Assembly (NCBI RefSeq): GCF_900101475.1
Contig: NZ_FMZV01000003.1
Coordinates: forward strand, 62,001 to 126,000
Reading direction: 5' to 3'
Source: Ruegeria marina
GTDB lineage: Bacteria > Pseudomonadota > Alphaproteobacteria > Rhodobacterales > Rhodobacteraceae
Length of the DNA stretch: 64,000 bases
This document shows positions 46,374 through 57,364 of this stretch, piece by piece. Each line of letters starts with the position of its first letter. Position 1 is the first letter of the stretch. The notes beneath the pieces are model-generated. The model made no database searches, had not been told where the DNA came from, and saw only the letters and a program-made list of their open reading frames with translations. The translations under genes were made by a program, and so were the position numbers.

Positions 46374-47684
46374 TCAGTTGGTGCCGTCCAGTCCCACCGG
46401 CTTGCCGACCACGGTAAAGCTCAACCCCTCGGGATCAAGGAAATCGGCGGCAAAGGCATTGATCTCGTCCAGGGTCACTGCGTTCACCTGATCGTTGCGG
46501 GTGGCGATGTAGTCGATCGGCAGGCCCTGCACCTGCATTCCCACCAGGATGTTGGCGATACGCCCGTTGCCGTCGAACCGCAGCGGATAGGCCCCGGTCA
46601 GATAGGTCTTGGCATCCTCGAGTTCCTTGGCGGTCACGCCATTTGCGGCCACGTCCGCCCAGACTTCGCGGATCACCGCGACCGCCTCGGCGATCTTGTC
46701 ATTGGCCGAGGCGACAGAACCCATATAGACCGACGCCAGATCCTTGGGCAGAAGATAGGAATAGACCCCATAGGTCAGCCCCCGTTCCTCGCGCACTTCC
46801 TGCATCAGACGGCTTTCGAATCCGCCGCCGCCGATGATGTGGTTCAGGATGTAAGCCGCAAAGAATTTCGGGTCGTCCCGGTCGATGCCCTGCTGGACGA
46901 ACAGCGCCACCGATTGCGGCGTGTCGAACTCGACCACTTCGACCCCGCCGGGAATGCTGATCCTGGCCTTTTCCGGGATCGGCGCCCCGGTTTCGGGCAG
47001 GTCGGCCAGAAGCGTGTCGAGCACGGCGCCCAATTCCTCGGCCGTGATATCGCCCACCGCCCCGACAAAGACACGGTCGCGGGCCACCGCGCCGTCAAAG
47101 GCTGCAACGATATCCTCGCGGGTCAGCGCCGACACGCTGTCGATACTTCCCTTGCCTTCGGTCGCATAGGGATGCTCTCCGTAGACGGCGGCGGACAGCG
47201 CGGCCCCGGCAATGCTGTTGGGATTTCTCTCATCTGATCTCAGGCCGGAAATCACCTGCGCCCTGACCCGCTCGATCGCATCCTGATCGAACCGCGGCTC
47301 ATGTAGCGTGATCCGCAGCAGGTCGATGACCTGATCCCGGTTCTCGGTCAGGAACCGGGTGGAAATCGACAGCGTGTCATCGGTCACGTCGAAATCGAAG
47401 GAGGCCGCCAGTTCCTCCAGCCGCCGGGCATAGGCCCGCGCATCCAGATCGCCCGCTCCTTCCTCGATCAGAGCGGTCATCAGATAGGTTGCACCACGCT
47501 TTCCGGGTGCATCGAGCGAAGTGCCGCCCTGAAACCAGATTTCAAGCGCGGTAAACGGGATCGAATGATCTTCGACCAGCCATGCGCTCAGGCCGCCGGG
47601 CGAGGTGACTTCCTTGATCTTGACCTCGGCCCAGGCGGGCAAGGCCACGATCAGGGCAAAAACACAGGCAAACAGGCGTCTCAT
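46374..47684 (-). CDS. M16-family peptidase-like protein, non-catalytic subunit
   Basis: A 436-residue secreted protein (signal MRRLFACVFALIVALPAWA) of the pitrilysin/M16 fold. The zinc motif HxxEH is absent where expected (GATYLMTALIEEG), while other M16 features remain (GGGGFESRLMQEVREERGLTYGVYS, the C-terminal substrate-binding signature). It therefore probably pairs with the adjacent catalytic M16 protein, as alpha/beta-type partners do. Its ATG overlaps the end of that gene by 4 bases (ATGA). Confidence 0.85.
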   Translation of the reverse strand: MRRLFACVFALIVALPAWAEVKIKEVTSPGGLSAWLVEDHSIPFTALEIWFQGGTSLDAPGKRGATYLMTALIEEGAGDLDARAYARRLEELAASFDFDVTDDTLSISTRFLTENRDQVIDLLRITLHEPRFDQDAIERVRAQVISGLRSDERNPNSIAGAALSAAVYGEHPYATEGKGSIDSVSALTREDIVAAFDGAVARDRVFVGAVGDITAEELGAVLDTLLADLPETGAPIPEKARISIPGGVEVVEFDTPQSVALFVQQGIDRDDPKFFAAYILNHIIGGGGFESRLMQEVREERGLTYGVYSYLLPKDLASVYMGSVASANDKIAEAVAVIREVWADVAANGVTAKELEDAKTYLTGAYPLRFDGNGRIANILVGMQVQGLPIDYIATRNDQVNAVTLDEINAFAADFLDPEGLSFTVVGKPVGLDGTN

Positions 47685-49021
47685 TGCGTGACCTCCGCGT
47701 CCTTCATCAGCCAGCCGGTCACCGATGCCTCGGGGCGCAGCACTGCACGAGCCGCCGCGATGATCTCGTCGCCGGTGACTGCTTGCAGGATGTCGGGCCA
47801 GGCTTGCACGTCCTCGACCGTGAGGCCGCTGGCAAGTGCCGCGCCATACCGATTGCCAATCCCGTCAACATTGTCCCGCTCATAGATCAGCGCGGCGCGC
47901 AATTGCATCTTGATCCGGTCCAGATCGGCCTGATCCACGCCTTCGGCAATGAAATCGGCCAGCGTCTTGTCCATCGCATCTTCCGCCTCTTGCAGCGAGA
48001 CACCCTGCGCCGGCACCACGATCAGGTCAAAGGTCGTGTCGTCCAGCGACATGCCGCGATAGGATGCGGCGGTGTAGATCGCGGTCTGGGTATCGAACTG
48101 CAGCTTCTCGTTCAGATAGGATGTGGTACCCCCGCCCAGCAACTCGGCGAGCAGATAAAGCGCGGCGGCGGTTTCCTGCGCGCCGCTGTCGCGCTCGGGC
48201 GCAAGATAGGAGCGTTGCACATAGGGTTGCGCCACCCGTGCATCCTTGAACGTCAGCCGGCGGGCCGCCGTCTGCGGCGGTTCCTGCGCACGAAACCGTT
48301 CCGGCAAGTCAGGGTTGGCCGGGATCACTCCGTAATAGGTCTCGGCCAGCGCGCGCACCGCCTCCGGCTCCACATCGCCGGTCACAACAAGAATGGCGTT
48401 GTTTGGTGTGTAATAGGTGTGATAGAATGACAGCGCGTCCTCCATGTCGAGCGTTTCCATCTCGTGCTTCCAGCCGATCACTGGCACGCCATAGCGGTGA
48501 TTCAGGAACTGGGCCGCATCCATCTGCTCTCCGAACAGCGAACGCGGGTTGTTCTCGGTGCGCTGGTTACGCTCTTCGAGGATCACGTTGCGCTCGGTCT
48601 CGATGTCGCGTTCGGTCAGTCGGATGTTGCGCATCCGGTCCGCCTCCATCCGCATCATCAATTCCAGCCGGTCGGCAGCGACGCGTTGAAAATAGGCGGT
48701 GTAGTCATAGGAGGTAAAAGCGTTGTCATTGCCTCCGTTGGCGGCAACCGTCGCCGAAAGTTCGCCCGCCTCAAGCGTCTCTGTCGCCTTGAACAGCAGG
48801 TGTTCGAGAAAATGCGCAACCCCGGAGGAACCAACCGGCTCGTCCGCCGATCCGGCGCGGTACCAGACCATGTGCTGCACCACGGGGGCGCGATGATCCT
48901 CGATCACCACGACATCCATGCCGTTGTCCAATGTAAAGGTCGTCACCGTCTCCTGCCCTTCGGCCGCTACAAAGAGCGGCGCGGCTATCAGGGCGGCGGC
49001 AAGAGCGAGAACTCGGGCCAT
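47681..49021 (-). CDS. M16-family zinc peptidase, catalytic subunit
   Basis: A 446-residue periplasmic peptidase with a signal (MARVLALAAALIAAPLFVAA), the inverted zinc motif His70-Phe-Leu-Glu-His74 in GVAHFLEHLLFKAT, and the distal Glu about 76 residues later (ERNVILEERNQR). It likely degrades peptides in the periplasm. ATG 49021 has GGAGG six bases upstream; two earlier in-frame starts do not. It is followed by the non-catalytic partner and preceded, 78 bp away, by a lipoprotein gene. Confidence 0.9.
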   Translation of the reverse strand: MARVLALAAALIAAPLFVAAEGQETVTTFTLDNGMDVVVIEDHRAPVVQHMVWYRAGSADEPVGSSGVAHFLEHLLFKATETLEAGELSATVAANGGNDNAFTSYDYTAYFQRVAADRLELMMRMEADRMRNIRLTERDIETERNVILEERNQRTENNPRSLFGEQMDAAQFLNHRYGVPVIGWKHEMETLDMEDALSFYHTYYTPNNAILVVTGDVEPEAVRALAETYYGVIPANPDLPERFRAQEPPQTAARRLTFKDARVAQPYVQRSYLAPERDSGAQETAAALYLLAELLGGGTTSYLNEKLQFDTQTAIYTAASYRGMSLDDTTFDLIVVPAQGVSLQEAEDAMDKTLADFIAEGVDQADLDRIKMQLRAALIYERDNVDGIGNRYGAALASGLTVEDVQAWPDILQAVTGDEIIAAARAVLRPEASVTGWLMKDAEVTQ

Positions 49022-49099
49022 GTGCATCCTCCGTGTCGATAGCCGACAACCTACGACAGCGCCGACCGGGTTCAAGACGCGCTGACGCAAAATTAAGGA

Positions 49100-49618
49100 T
49101 TATTCATCTTCGGGCGGCGCCGAAGGCGTGGCCGCGCCTGCGCGGCGGAACACCTGGCTTTGGCGGAACGGGTCAATCGCATCCTTGCGATAGGCCTGTT
49201 CATAGCGGTCGACGGGGAACAGCCGCACACGCGTCCACCTTGCCTGGCGCTTGCGGAAATCCGCATCTTCCTGGGCCAGGGCCACACGCGTGTTGGCGGG
49301 TACGCCATAGCGGCTGGATGCAGAAACCAGCGCCTGATCGGAAGACGGCACACCTTGGCCCGGGTCCAGGGCCGATTCCCTGCCCCCCAGCGCAACGACC
49401 GCATCGCCCATCGGATTAGGATCCGTCAGATTGGCACCGCCCGGTGTCGGGGCGGGCAGAACCGCATAATCCTTTGGCTGGGTAAGCGGTTTGACCGGCA
49501 GCACGCTGAATTCGTCCGGGCCGGTACCTTGCGGACGAATATCGCGCAGGCCCTTGCTCGAGCAGCCCGAAACCGCAACTGCGGTAGCGATCACGATCAA
49601 AGCCAGCGGCGCGCGCAT
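49100..49618 (-). CDS. DUF3035 lipoprotein (BamF-like)
   Basis: A 172-residue outer-membrane lipoprotein: a signal [16 protein letters not shown] and lipobox AVSGC, then a Pro-rich region ([28 protein letters not shown]) and a basic C-terminal segment ([21 protein letters not shown]). DUF3035 proteins include the alphaproteobacterial BamF subunit of the beta-barrel assembly machine. Its position just after lspA, the lipoprotein signal peptidase gene, fits. The start at 49618 yields the proper signal peptide. Confidence 0.8.
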   Translation of the reverse strand: MRAPLALIVIATAVAVSGCSSKGLRDIRPQGTGPDEFSVLPVKPLTQPKDYAVLPAPTPGGANLTDPNPMGDAVVALGGRESALDPGQGVPSSDQALVSASSRYGVPANTRVALAQEDADFRKRQARWTRVRLFPVDRYEQAYRKDAIDPFRQSQVFRRAGAATPSAPPEDE

Positions 49619-49668
49619 GGTCAACTCCTGCCTGTTTCGAGGGGTTTTATCGCATATCCCCGCCCCCG

Positions 49669-50142
49669 TCACGAGGGCTTTTTGCCATCCAGCAGGATCA
49701 AACCCGCCGCGCCCGCAAAGATGAAGATATCCGCCACGTTGAAAACGAAGGGATTCTCGATCCCGCAGCAGGACATGTTGAGAAAGTCGAGGACATATCC
49801 GTAGAGCAACCGGTCGATCACGTTGCCGAGCGCGCCGCCGATCAGCAGCCCGCCGCTGATCATCATCAGGCGCGAATGCCTGCCGCGCGCCAGCCAGCCC
49901 AGGACCACTGCACAGATGACCAGAGACAGGCCGACAAGAATCCAGCGCGACGCGTCGCTGTCCCCCTGGAACAGGCCGAAATTGATGCCCCGGTTTTCAC
50001 CGTAGCGGAACCGGAGCAAGGGTGGCAGCACGTCGATGTTGCCGCGATGGGCCACGTCCATCACGTAGACGACCAGGTACTTGCTGGCCTGATCGAGCAG
50101 GAAGGCCCAGAAACCGGCCCAGAACAGCGCGCGCATCCGCAT
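49669..50142 (-). CDS. lspA: Lipoprotein signal peptidase (signal peptidase II)
   Basis: A 157-residue inner-membrane aspartyl protease that removes lipoprotein signal peptides. It has four membrane segments and the catalytic Asp pair, Asp119 in GYVLDFLNM and Asp138 in FNVADIFIF, plus [14 protein letters not shown] 50142 shares its A with the purH stop codon (TGATG), so translation is coupled; the longer open frame upstream is the reverse of nothing and simply shifted purH sequence. Confidence 0.95.
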   Translation of the reverse strand: MRMRALFWAGFWAFLLDQASKYLVVYVMDVAHRGNIDVLPPLLRFRYGENRGINFGLFQGDSDASRWILVGLSLVICAVVLGWLARGRHSRLMMISGGLLIGGALGNVIDRLLYGYVLDFLNMSCCGIENPFVFNVADIFIFAGAAGLILLDGKKPS

Positions 50143-51731
50143 CAGTGCCGGAAATGCCGCATGCCGGTGAACACCATGGCCAGGCCTGCTTCGTCGGCGG
50201 CCTTGATCACCTCGTCGTCCCGCATCGAGCCGCCGGGTTGGATCACACAGGTTCCACCTGCCGCTGCGGCCTCCAGGAGCCCGTCGGGGAAGGGGAAGAA
50301 GGCGTCCGATGCCACTGCGCAACCCTTGGCCGGACTGTCGGCCATGCCCAGTTCGGCGGCCATGCGCTGGGCCTTGGCGGCAGCCACGTTGGCGCTGTCG
50401 AGCCGGCTCATCTGGCCTGCGCCCACGCCGACAGTCGCCCCGTCCTTGACATAAACGATGGCGTTCGACTTGACGTGCTTGGCGACCTTCCAGGCGAACA
50501 GCAGGTCGGCCATCTGGGCGTCCGTCGGGGCCAGCCTGGTCACCACCCTGAGTTCTGACAGGTCCACATGGCCCACGTCCTTGTCCTGCACCAGCATGCC
50601 GCCGGCCACCTGTTTCATCGCCACGATGGGCTGGCGCGGATCGGGCAGGCCATCGGTCAGCAAGAGGCGCAGGTTCTTCTTGGCGGCGAAGATCGCGATC
50701 GCCTCGTCGGACGCACCGGGGGCGATCACGACCTCGGTGAATATCTCGACGATCCTGGCCGCCGTTTCCGCATCCAGCGGCTGGTTCAGCGCCACGATCC
50801 CGCCAAAGGCGCTGGTGCGGTCGCAATCGAACGCCTTCTGATAGGCTTCGGACAGGGTGGCGCCCACAGCCACGCCGCAGGGGTTGGCGTGTTTGATGAT
50901 CGCACAGGCCGGGCCATTCGCGGGGTCGAACTCTGCCACCAGTTCGAAGGCGGCGTCGGTATCGTTGATGTTGTTGTAGCTCAACTCCTTGCCCTGCAAC
51001 TGCCGGGCCGTGGCCACGCCCGGACGGTTCGAGCCATCGGTGTAGAACGCCGCCTGCTGGTGGCTGTTCTCACCATAACGCAGGGTCTGTTTCAACTCAC
51101 CGGCAAAGGCGCGGCGGCGCGGCGCCTCCAGCGCCAGTTGACCGGCCATCCAGTTACTGACCGCTGCATCATAGGCCGCCGTGCGGGCATAGGCCGTCTG
51201 CGCCAGGCGCTGACGGAAGGCATAGCTGGTCTGACCCTCATTGGCCTCCAGCTCGGTCAGCAGGGCGGCGTAGTCCTCGACATCCACCACCACGTTGACG
51301 AACGCATGATTCTTGGACGCCGCGCGGATCATGGCGGGGCCACCGATGTCGATATTCTCGATACAGTCGTCATAGGCGGCGCCTTTGGCCACCGTCGCCT
51401 CGAACGGATAGAGGTTGACGACCAGCAGGTCGATGCCGACGATGCCGTGCTGCTCCATCGCCGCCACGTGATCGGCATTGTCGCGCAGCGCCAACAGGCC
51501 GCCATGCACCATCGGGTGCAGGGTCTTGACCCGGCCATCCATCATCTCGGGAAAGCCCGTCACCTCGGCCACGTCGCGCACGGCAAGCCCGGCGTCGCGC
51601 AGGGCCTTGGCCGTGCCGCCGGTCGACAGCAACTCGACCCCGCGCGCAGCTAGGGCCTTGCCCAGCTCGATCAGTCCGGTCTTGTCGGAAACGGAAAGAA
51701 GCGCGCGGCGCACGGGGGAAAGGTCGGTCAT
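50142..51731 (-). CDS. purH: Bifunctional AICAR transformylase / IMP cyclohydrolase
   Basis: Carries out the last two steps of IMP synthesis. The 529-residue protein has an N-terminal MGS-like cyclohydrolase domain ([35 protein letters not shown]) and the C-terminal transformylase domain ([72 protein letters not shown]). It lies 22 bp after the heparinase gene and overlaps lspA by one base in the same unit. Confidence 0.95.
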   Translation of the reverse strand: MTDLSPVRRALLSVSDKTGLIELGKALAARGVELLSTGGTAKALRDAGLAVRDVAEVTGFPEMMDGRVKTLHPMVHGGLLALRDNADHVAAMEQHGIVGIDLLVVNLYPFEATVAKGAAYDDCIENIDIGGPAMIRAASKNHAFVNVVVDVEDYAALLTELEANEGQTSYAFRQRLAQTAYARTAAYDAAVSNWMAGQLALEAPRRRAFAGELKQTLRYGENSHQQAAFYTDGSNRPGVATARQLQGKELSYNNINDTDAAFELVAEFDPANGPACAIIKHANPCGVAVGATLSEAYQKAFDCDRTSAFGGIVALNQPLDAETAARIVEIFTEVVIAPGASDEAIAIFAAKKNLRLLLTDGLPDPRQPIVAMKQVAGGMLVQDKDVGHVDLSELRVVTRLAPTDAQMADLLFAWKVAKHVKSNAIVYVKDGATVGVGAGQMSRLDSANVAAAKAQRMAAELGMADSPAKGCAVASDAFFPFPDGLLEAAAAGGTCVIQPGGSMRDDEVIKAADEAGLAMVFTGMRHFRH

Positions 51732-51753
51732 TGGATCGGGGTCCTTATACGGA

Positions 51754-53493
51754 TCAGTCGAATTCGGGCTCGTCCCGGTTCAGGTCGCGAATGGCAATCG
51801 CGGTGTCCTGCGCCTTGCTCAGCGTCCACCGGATGCGCGTCGCATACTCCATTGCGCGGCCAGATAGAACGATCTGTTTTGTCGCGCGCGGCTTCAGCCG
51901 GTTTTTTTCCAGATAAACGCTTGGCTCCAATGACAATTTATATCTTCCATCACGCCGGAAAACCCAGATTTCCCCGCTTCTCAAGGCCATCGAAACAGCG
52001 GTGCCGCCCAGATCGAGCGCAGCGTCGACCTCGGGGTGCAGGTGCAGGCGGATATCGAATCCCACGCCCGACAGGACGGAGGCGTCCATCGCCCTGTCAA
52101 AGCGGCGCTTGGCGGCATCGTCCATCGCCAGCAGCATGTCCTCGCCGGTGAGGCTGCGCCCGTCATGGCTGAGATCGAGCGTGCGCGCATGAGTCAGGCC
52201 GAACACGCGGGAAAACCCGTCATGTCCGCCCTGGAAACGGGACGCATCAAGGGTTTCAGACCGTTCCACCGGAACCTGCGTGGGACCGTCGACAAGTGCC
52301 TCGCGCCCCGAATTCCGTTCGGGTTCCGCCAGTCTGGCGCTGGAAAAACCGTCGAGACACAATGTCGAATGCGAAGGCGTGGCCCGTCCCGCACGTCGCC
52401 ATTCCACCCCGAAACTGGCCCCTGAGCCGCAGTTCACGATCAGCGGACGCCGCCCCGAGGTCAACTCGAAGGCCAGGGTCGAAGCATGCGCATTGTACGA
52501 TGCCGCGCCGCGCGGTGGCGGGCTTGCATCGACGATGACACTGGTGCGCCCGCCCGAAAGCCGGGCATAGCCCATGGACAACCCCTCGACATGCACAGGC
52601 TTGACCCCGCTGGCCGCGAGGGCGTGATCGAGCCGCCCTTCGAGTCCGCGCCCGCCACCGTGGAACCGCGCCAACTGTCCGTCGGCATGACGCAGCGCCC
52701 GCAGGGTGGGTGCTATCCGCTCGATCGCGGCCGTATGTGCCGGTGGCGCCCCCCGCCCCGCCTCGTGCAATGCCGCCGACGCCCAGGTCAACAATGTGAA
52801 AACCTCAAGAAGTTCCTCCGGATTGCGGGTGGGCAGGCCGCCTTCCTTGTCGATCTGGGCCTCGCAATCGCGCGCAAGGGCCCGCACCGCTGGATCGGCA
52901 AGCTCCTCCAGCCCTTCCAGGGCAAGACCCGCATAGATCAGCCCTGTCAGCGCCTCGAAGCGGCCCAGGCCAGGTTGCGCCGCTGGCCAGCGTTTCGACA
53001 GGAACCAGGTCTGTTGCGCCAGTGACCGGAAAAAGGCCCTGCTCTGTTCGGGTTCGACCCCGCGCAACAGGAACAGCGCATGGTTGATCCAGCGGATCAC
53101 GCGACGCCCGGCCAGTTCGGGAGCCCAACCGGGACCACGCCCCTTGCCATGCGTCTCGATCCAGCCCCACACCCATTTCTGCGCTTTCTCGCGGGCCCGT
53201 GCGTCGCCGACGGCGGCCAGATCGTCGAGCCAGGCAAAGCCCTGACGCTCGTCCTCAAATGCGGAATTCGGCGCGGGGACCTCCCACAAACCGCTGGTCT
53301 GCGACTCGACGAGATATCCGGCAAACAGCAGGTTGCCGGCGACCAGCTGACGCCCTCGGGCAAAAGAACCCACCGTGCGCGGTTCGGGCTGGGAAACGAA
53401 GCCCCGGACCGATTTCTGCCGCTGGCTCAGGCGCGCCTGAAGACGGTTCTGGAACCGTGTCCATCTGCTGGCCATGCTGTGCGAACCGGACAT
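51754..53493 (-). CDS. Heparinase II/III family protein
   Basis: A 579-residue protein of the heparinase II/III-like superfamily: a helical (alpha/alpha) domain (about 60-290, containing [15 protein letters not shown] and [28 protein letters not shown]) and a beta-sandwich domain ([52 protein letters not shown]). Relatives are polysaccharide lyases; here no signal peptide is visible, and the substrate is unknown. The gene is consistently found between rsmB and purH in roseobacters, which suggests a conserved, perhaps envelope-linked, job rather than polysaccharide catabolism. Confidence 0.8.
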   Translation of the reverse strand: MSGSHSMASRWTRFQNRLQARLSQRQKSVRGFVSQPEPRTVGSFARGRQLVAGNLLFAGYLVESQTSGLWEVPAPNSAFEDERQGFAWLDDLAAVGDARAREKAQKWVWGWIETHGKGRGPGWAPELAGRRVIRWINHALFLLRGVEPEQSRAFFRSLAQQTWFLSKRWPAAQPGLGRFEALTGLIYAGLALEGLEELADPAVRALARDCEAQIDKEGGLPTRNPEELLEVFTLLTWASAALHEAGRGAPPAHTAAIERIAPTLRALRHADGQLARFHGGGRGLEGRLDHALAASGVKPVHVEGLSMGYARLSGGRTSVIVDASPPPRGAASYNAHASTLAFELTSGRRPLIVNCGSGASFGVEWRRAGRATPSHSTLCLDGFSSARLAEPERNSGREALVDGPTQVPVERSETLDASRFQGGHDGFSRVFGLTHARTLDLSHDGRSLTGEDMLLAMDDAAKRRFDRAMDASVLSGVGFDIRLHLHPEVDAALDLGGTAVSMALRSGEIWVFRRDGRYKLSLEPSVYLEKNRLKPRATKQIVLSGRAMEYATRIRWTLSKAQDTAIAIRDLNRDEPEFD

Positions 53494-53575
53494 GCGCTCT
53501 GCCTCTCACGCTCTTCGGGCGTTTGCGCCAGAGGATAGCGGCAGAAATCTGGCAAGTCACCGGCTATGTGCCATC

Positions 53576-54835
53576 TCACCCGGTCTTGCGCAGGCAGGCC
53601 ATGTAGAACCCGTCCATCCCGCCCTGATCGGGCCAAAAGTCGGGGCGCAGGCGCAGCCCCCCTTCCTCGGTGATCCAGCCTGGTTCGATGCCGGGCACAT
53701 CCAGCGCGGCGCGGTCGACTTCCATGTCGGGATAGATTTCCAGCGCCTCATCGACCTGCACTTCGCCCTCGTCCGGCAACAGCGAGCATGTGCAGAACAC
53801 CATGCGTCCGCCCGGTTTCACCAGGGTCCAGGCATGGGCGATCATCCGTGCCTGCATTTCGATCAGGGCCCCGAACTCCGACCCGTCCTTGGCCAGCGGC
53901 AGGTCCGGATGACGGCGGATCGTTCCGGTGGCGGAACAGGGCGCGTCCAGCAGGACCGCATCATATAGGCCCTGATGTTCGAGCGCGTCGCCCACGACGA
54001 TATCCGCGCTCAGCCCCGTGCGCGCAAGGTTCTCACGCACCCGCGCCATTCGTGCCTCGGAGATATCCAGCGCGGTCACATGCGCTCCGGCGGCGGCAAG
54101 TTGCAATGTCTTGCCCCCCGGCGCAGCGCACAGATCAAGCACCTTCTCGCCCGGCTGCGGGTTCAACAGGCGCACCGGCAGGGCGGCTGCCACATCCTGC
54201 ACCCACCAGTCGCCGGCCGCATAGCCCGGCAGGGCTGAAACCTGCCCGGCATCGCGCAGACGCACGGACCCGGTCGGCAGAACCTCGCCTGCCGGCGCCG
54301 CTGCTCCCGGTTTCAGCGTGAGGTCGAGCGGCGCCCCGGCGAAATGCGCGGCCTCGATGGCGGCAATTGCCTTGCCCCCCCAGGCCTCGACCAGCGGATC
54401 ACGTAACCAGCGCGGCAGGCGCGGAACACGCAGCCTGGCCCAGGCCGCAGGCGCATCGGCCGAGACCTTGCGCAGCACGGCGTTCACCAGCCCCTTGAGC
54501 CGTCCATGCCGACGCGAGCGGCCGACGATCTCGACCATCGAATGCACCACGCCATGGGCGGCTTCGCCATGCGACAGTTCCACCGTTCCCAGCCGCAATG
54601 CGTTGCGCACAGTCAGCGGCGGCGCCTTTTGCAGATGCGGTTTCAGCAACCGGTCGGCCCGTTCCAGCCCGCGCAGCGTCTCCAGCGCCAGCCGCTGTGC
54701 CCTTGCCCGGTCATCCGGCGGCAGCCGGTCCAACGCCCCCGCCGACAGGCATTCCGAGAGCAACCGTCCCTCGCCCAGAACCTGATCCAGCAAATAGATT
54801 GCACTCTGCCGCGCCTGCGTCGCGTTGTCCGCCAT
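53576..54835 (-). CDS. rsmB: 16S rRNA cytosine(967)-C5 methyltransferase
   Basis: A 419-residue SAM-dependent RNA methyltransferase. The N-terminal NusB-like domain (ATQARQSAIYLLDQVL, ALRLGTVELSHGEAAHGVVHSMVEIV) is followed by the Rossmann core: VLDLCAAPGGKTLQLAAAG, the release Cys in LLDAPCSATGTIRRHPD and catalytic Cys in VFCTCSLLPDEGE. The start at 54835 gives the family N terminus. It leads the rsmB - heparinase - purH - lspA unit and is divergent from the SDHAF4-like gene. Confidence 0.9.
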   Translation of the reverse strand: MADNATQARQSAIYLLDQVLGEGRLLSECLSAGALDRLPPDDRARAQRLALETLRGLERADRLLKPHLQKAPPLTVRNALRLGTVELSHGEAAHGVVHSMVEIVGRSRRHGRLKGLVNAVLRKVSADAPAAWARLRVPRLPRWLRDPLVEAWGGKAIAAIEAAHFAGAPLDLTLKPGAAAPAGEVLPTGSVRLRDAGQVSALPGYAAGDWWVQDVAAALPVRLLNPQPGEKVLDLCAAPGGKTLQLAAAGAHVTALDISEARMARVRENLARTGLSADIVVGDALEHQGLYDAVLLDAPCSATGTIRRHPDLPLAKDGSEFGALIEMQARMIAHAWTLVKPGGRMVFCTCSLLPDEGEVQVDEALEIYPDMEVDRAALDVPGIEPGWITEEGGLRLRPDFWPDQGGMDGFYMACLRKTG

Positions 54836-54929
54836 GGGCCGCCTCGTCCGATTGTGACCATCCGCCCGCATTGCCAAAGGCGGACGCAGGCGTGTATCAG
54901 GATAACAGACCGAAAGGAACAGCAAAGCC

Positions 54930-55112
54930 ATGAGCGAGCCGCGCAAAGACCTGCCCCCCGCCGCCCAACGCGCCCTGGCCGAGGCCGAGGAACGCCGCCG
55001 CAAGGCCGAGGCCGAGGCCAAACCCCAACCCAGGGAACTGGGCGGGCGCGACGGCCCCGATCCGGCCCGCTACGGCGATTGGGAGAAAAAGGGCCTCGCC
55101 ATCGACTTCTGA
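54930..55112 (+). CDS. DUF1674 / SDHAF4-like protein
   Basis: A 60-residue protein with an acidic/basic N-terminal helix (RALAEAEERRRKAEAEA) and the family signature RELGGRDGPDPARYGDWEKKGLAIDF at the C terminus. The signature is that of succinate dehydrogenase assembly factor 4, which binds flavinated SdhA before complex II assembly. No sdh gene is in the window. It is divergent from rsmB with 94 bp between starts. Confidence 0.85.
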   Translation: MSEPRKDLPPAAQRALAEAEERRRKAEAEAKPQPRELGGRDGPDPARYGDWEKKGLAIDF

Positions 55113-55192
55113 ACCGCTTGCGCCCGGAAGGCCTCAGGCAGCCCGGCCCAAATCTTCCTCAAGAGCCTGACTGAGAGCAACGCAGGATCAGG

Positions 55193-56362
55193 ATGCCGCC
55201 CAGACCCCCCGCGCAAACCGTCTCGACCGGCCTTGTCGTGGCCATCGTCGGCTTCTTCAGTTCCTTTCCCATCGTCCTGCAGGGTCTGGCCGGCGTCGGC
55301 GCGGACGCGGCCCAGGCCGCGTCAGGCCTGATGTTCGCCGCCCTTTCGATGGGACTGACAGGTATCGTTCTCAGCCTGTGGACGAGATCGCCCGCCTCGG
55401 TCGCATGGTCCACCCCCGGCGCTGCATTGCTTGCGGTGACTTCGATGCCCCAAGACGGCTTTGCCGGGGCGGTGGCCGGGTTCATGATGGCTGGTGCGCT
55501 GACCGTGATTGCGGCGCGGTGGCGGCCGCTCAGACGCCTGACCGCCGCCATTCCCGGCCCGATCGCCCAGGCAATGCTGGCAGGGGTGCTGTTCTCGCTC
55601 TGCCTTCGACCCTTCGAGGCGCTGGCCGAAATCCCCGGGTTGGCCTTGCCGATCCTGCTGACATGGTTTGCGGTCGGCCAGTTCAGCCGCCCCTTTGCCG
55701 TGCCTGCCGCCGTGGTGGCCGGGGCGCTGGTGGTGCTGATCCAGGCCGATTTCGACATCCCCGCGCCCGAGCGCCTGATTGCCGCTCCGGTCTGGGTGAT
55801 GCCCGTCTTTTCCATCGAAGCCTTCACCAACATCGCCCTGCCGCTTTTCATCGTCACCATGGCTACCCAGAACATCCCCGGTCTCGCGGTGCTGCGCAGC
55901 TATGGCTATAGGCCCGAACCATCGCCGCTGGTCGCTTCGGTTGGCGCAGCCAGCATCCTGTCGGCTCCGTTCGGATCTCCCGCGACCTGCCTGGCGGCGA
56001 TCACGGCCGCCATGTGCTCGAACGAGGACAGCCATCCGGACCCGACTCAACGCTACTGGTCGGCCGTCATGGCCGGTGTCTTCTATTGCCTGCTGGGGTT
56101 GTTCGCCGGCGTGATCACCGGCTTTGCCGCTCTTGCACCCGCCCTGGTGTTGGGCACGGTCGCCGGCATTGCGCTGCTGGGAGTGTTTGCAGGTTCGGCC
56201 TGTTCGGCGCTGGAAGATCCCGATTGCCGCCAAGCGGCGACATTCACCTTCCTGATCACCGCCTCCGGCGTCACGATCCTGGGACTGAGCGCCGCGGTCT
56301 GGGGGCTGGTCATCGGCGGAGTGATGCAGGCCATTTCCTTTCGCCTGCGCCGCCGGGCCTGA
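55193..56362 (+). CDS. BenE-family transporter
   Basis: A 389-residue inner-membrane protein with about twelve hydrophobic segments, related to the BenE benzoate/proton symporters (VAWSTPGAALLAVT, IPGPIAQAMLAGVLFSLC, TMATQNIPGLAVLRSYGY, APFGSPATCLAAITAAMC). The substrate is not determined here; no aromatic catabolism genes are nearby. It starts 80 bp after the SDHAF4-like gene and converges on a small secreted-protein gene. Confidence 0.85.
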   Translation: MPPRPPAQTVSTGLVVAIVGFFSSFPIVLQGLAGVGADAAQAASGLMFAALSMGLTGIVLSLWTRSPASVAWSTPGAALLAVTSMPQDGFAGAVAGFMMAGALTVIAARWRPLRRLTAAIPGPIAQAMLAGVLFSLCLRPFEALAEIPGLALPILLTWFAVGQFSRPFAVPAAVVAGALVVLIQADFDIPAPERLIAAPVWVMPVFSIEAFTNIALPLFIVTMATQNIPGLAVLRSYGYRPEPSPLVASVGAASILSAPFGSPATCLAAITAAMCSNEDSHPDPTQRYWSAVMAGVFYCLLGLFAGVITGFAALAPALVLGTVAGIALLGVFAGSACSALEDPDCRQAATFTFLITASGVTILGLSAAVWGLVIGGVMQAISFRLRRRA

Positions 56363-56374
56363 CCCGCAATAACG

Positions 56375-56728
56375 TCAGTCCGCGCGCAACCGGAAATCGG
56401 CGAAATCTCCGGTGCCGCGGTCCGAGGTAAAGCGGATCTTGCCATCGCTTGCCCGAACCTCCTGACAATTGTAGCCAAGGTCGCTTCCGCCCCAGACCAG
56501 ATCACGGCAGAAATATCCGTCCTGCCACACCCAACGGCCTTCGACCGGCCAGGCGGCGCCGGTACCCGATATCTCGCCGTCAGTCGAGACCCGAAGCCTG
56601 ACAAGCGGTCGTGTCAGGGTCTTCCCTTCGACAAGCGTCCGAAAACTCTGTGCGTCTTCGACCCGGGCATATTCGGCGGCAGCGGGTCCGGTGGCAAGTG
56701 CAGCGCATAGAACACTTCGGGACAACAT
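56375..56728 (-). CDS. Small secreted hypothetical protein, 117 residues
   Basis: A Sec signal (MLSRSVLCAALATGPAAA) is followed by a beta-rich domain with one conserved-looking Cys pair (GYFCRDLVWGG and LGYNCQEV): TLVEGKTLTRPLVRLRVSTDGEISGTG... The pattern suggests a periplasmic ligand-binding or inhibitor-like fold, but I do not recognise the family. It converges on the BenE gene, 12 bp from its stop. Confidence 0.6.
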   Translation of the reverse strand: MLSRSVLCAALATGPAAAEYARVEDAQSFRTLVEGKTLTRPLVRLRVSTDGEISGTGAAWPVEGRWVWQDGYFCRDLVWGGSDLGYNCQEVRASDGKIRFTSDRGTGDFADFRLRAD

Positions 56729-56782
56729 CGAAAGATCCTCGTCTGGTTTGCCCTTTGTTTACGGATCAGGTCGTCAGGTGGA

Positions 56783-57362
<580 letters not shown>

Positions 57363-57364
<2 letters not shown>

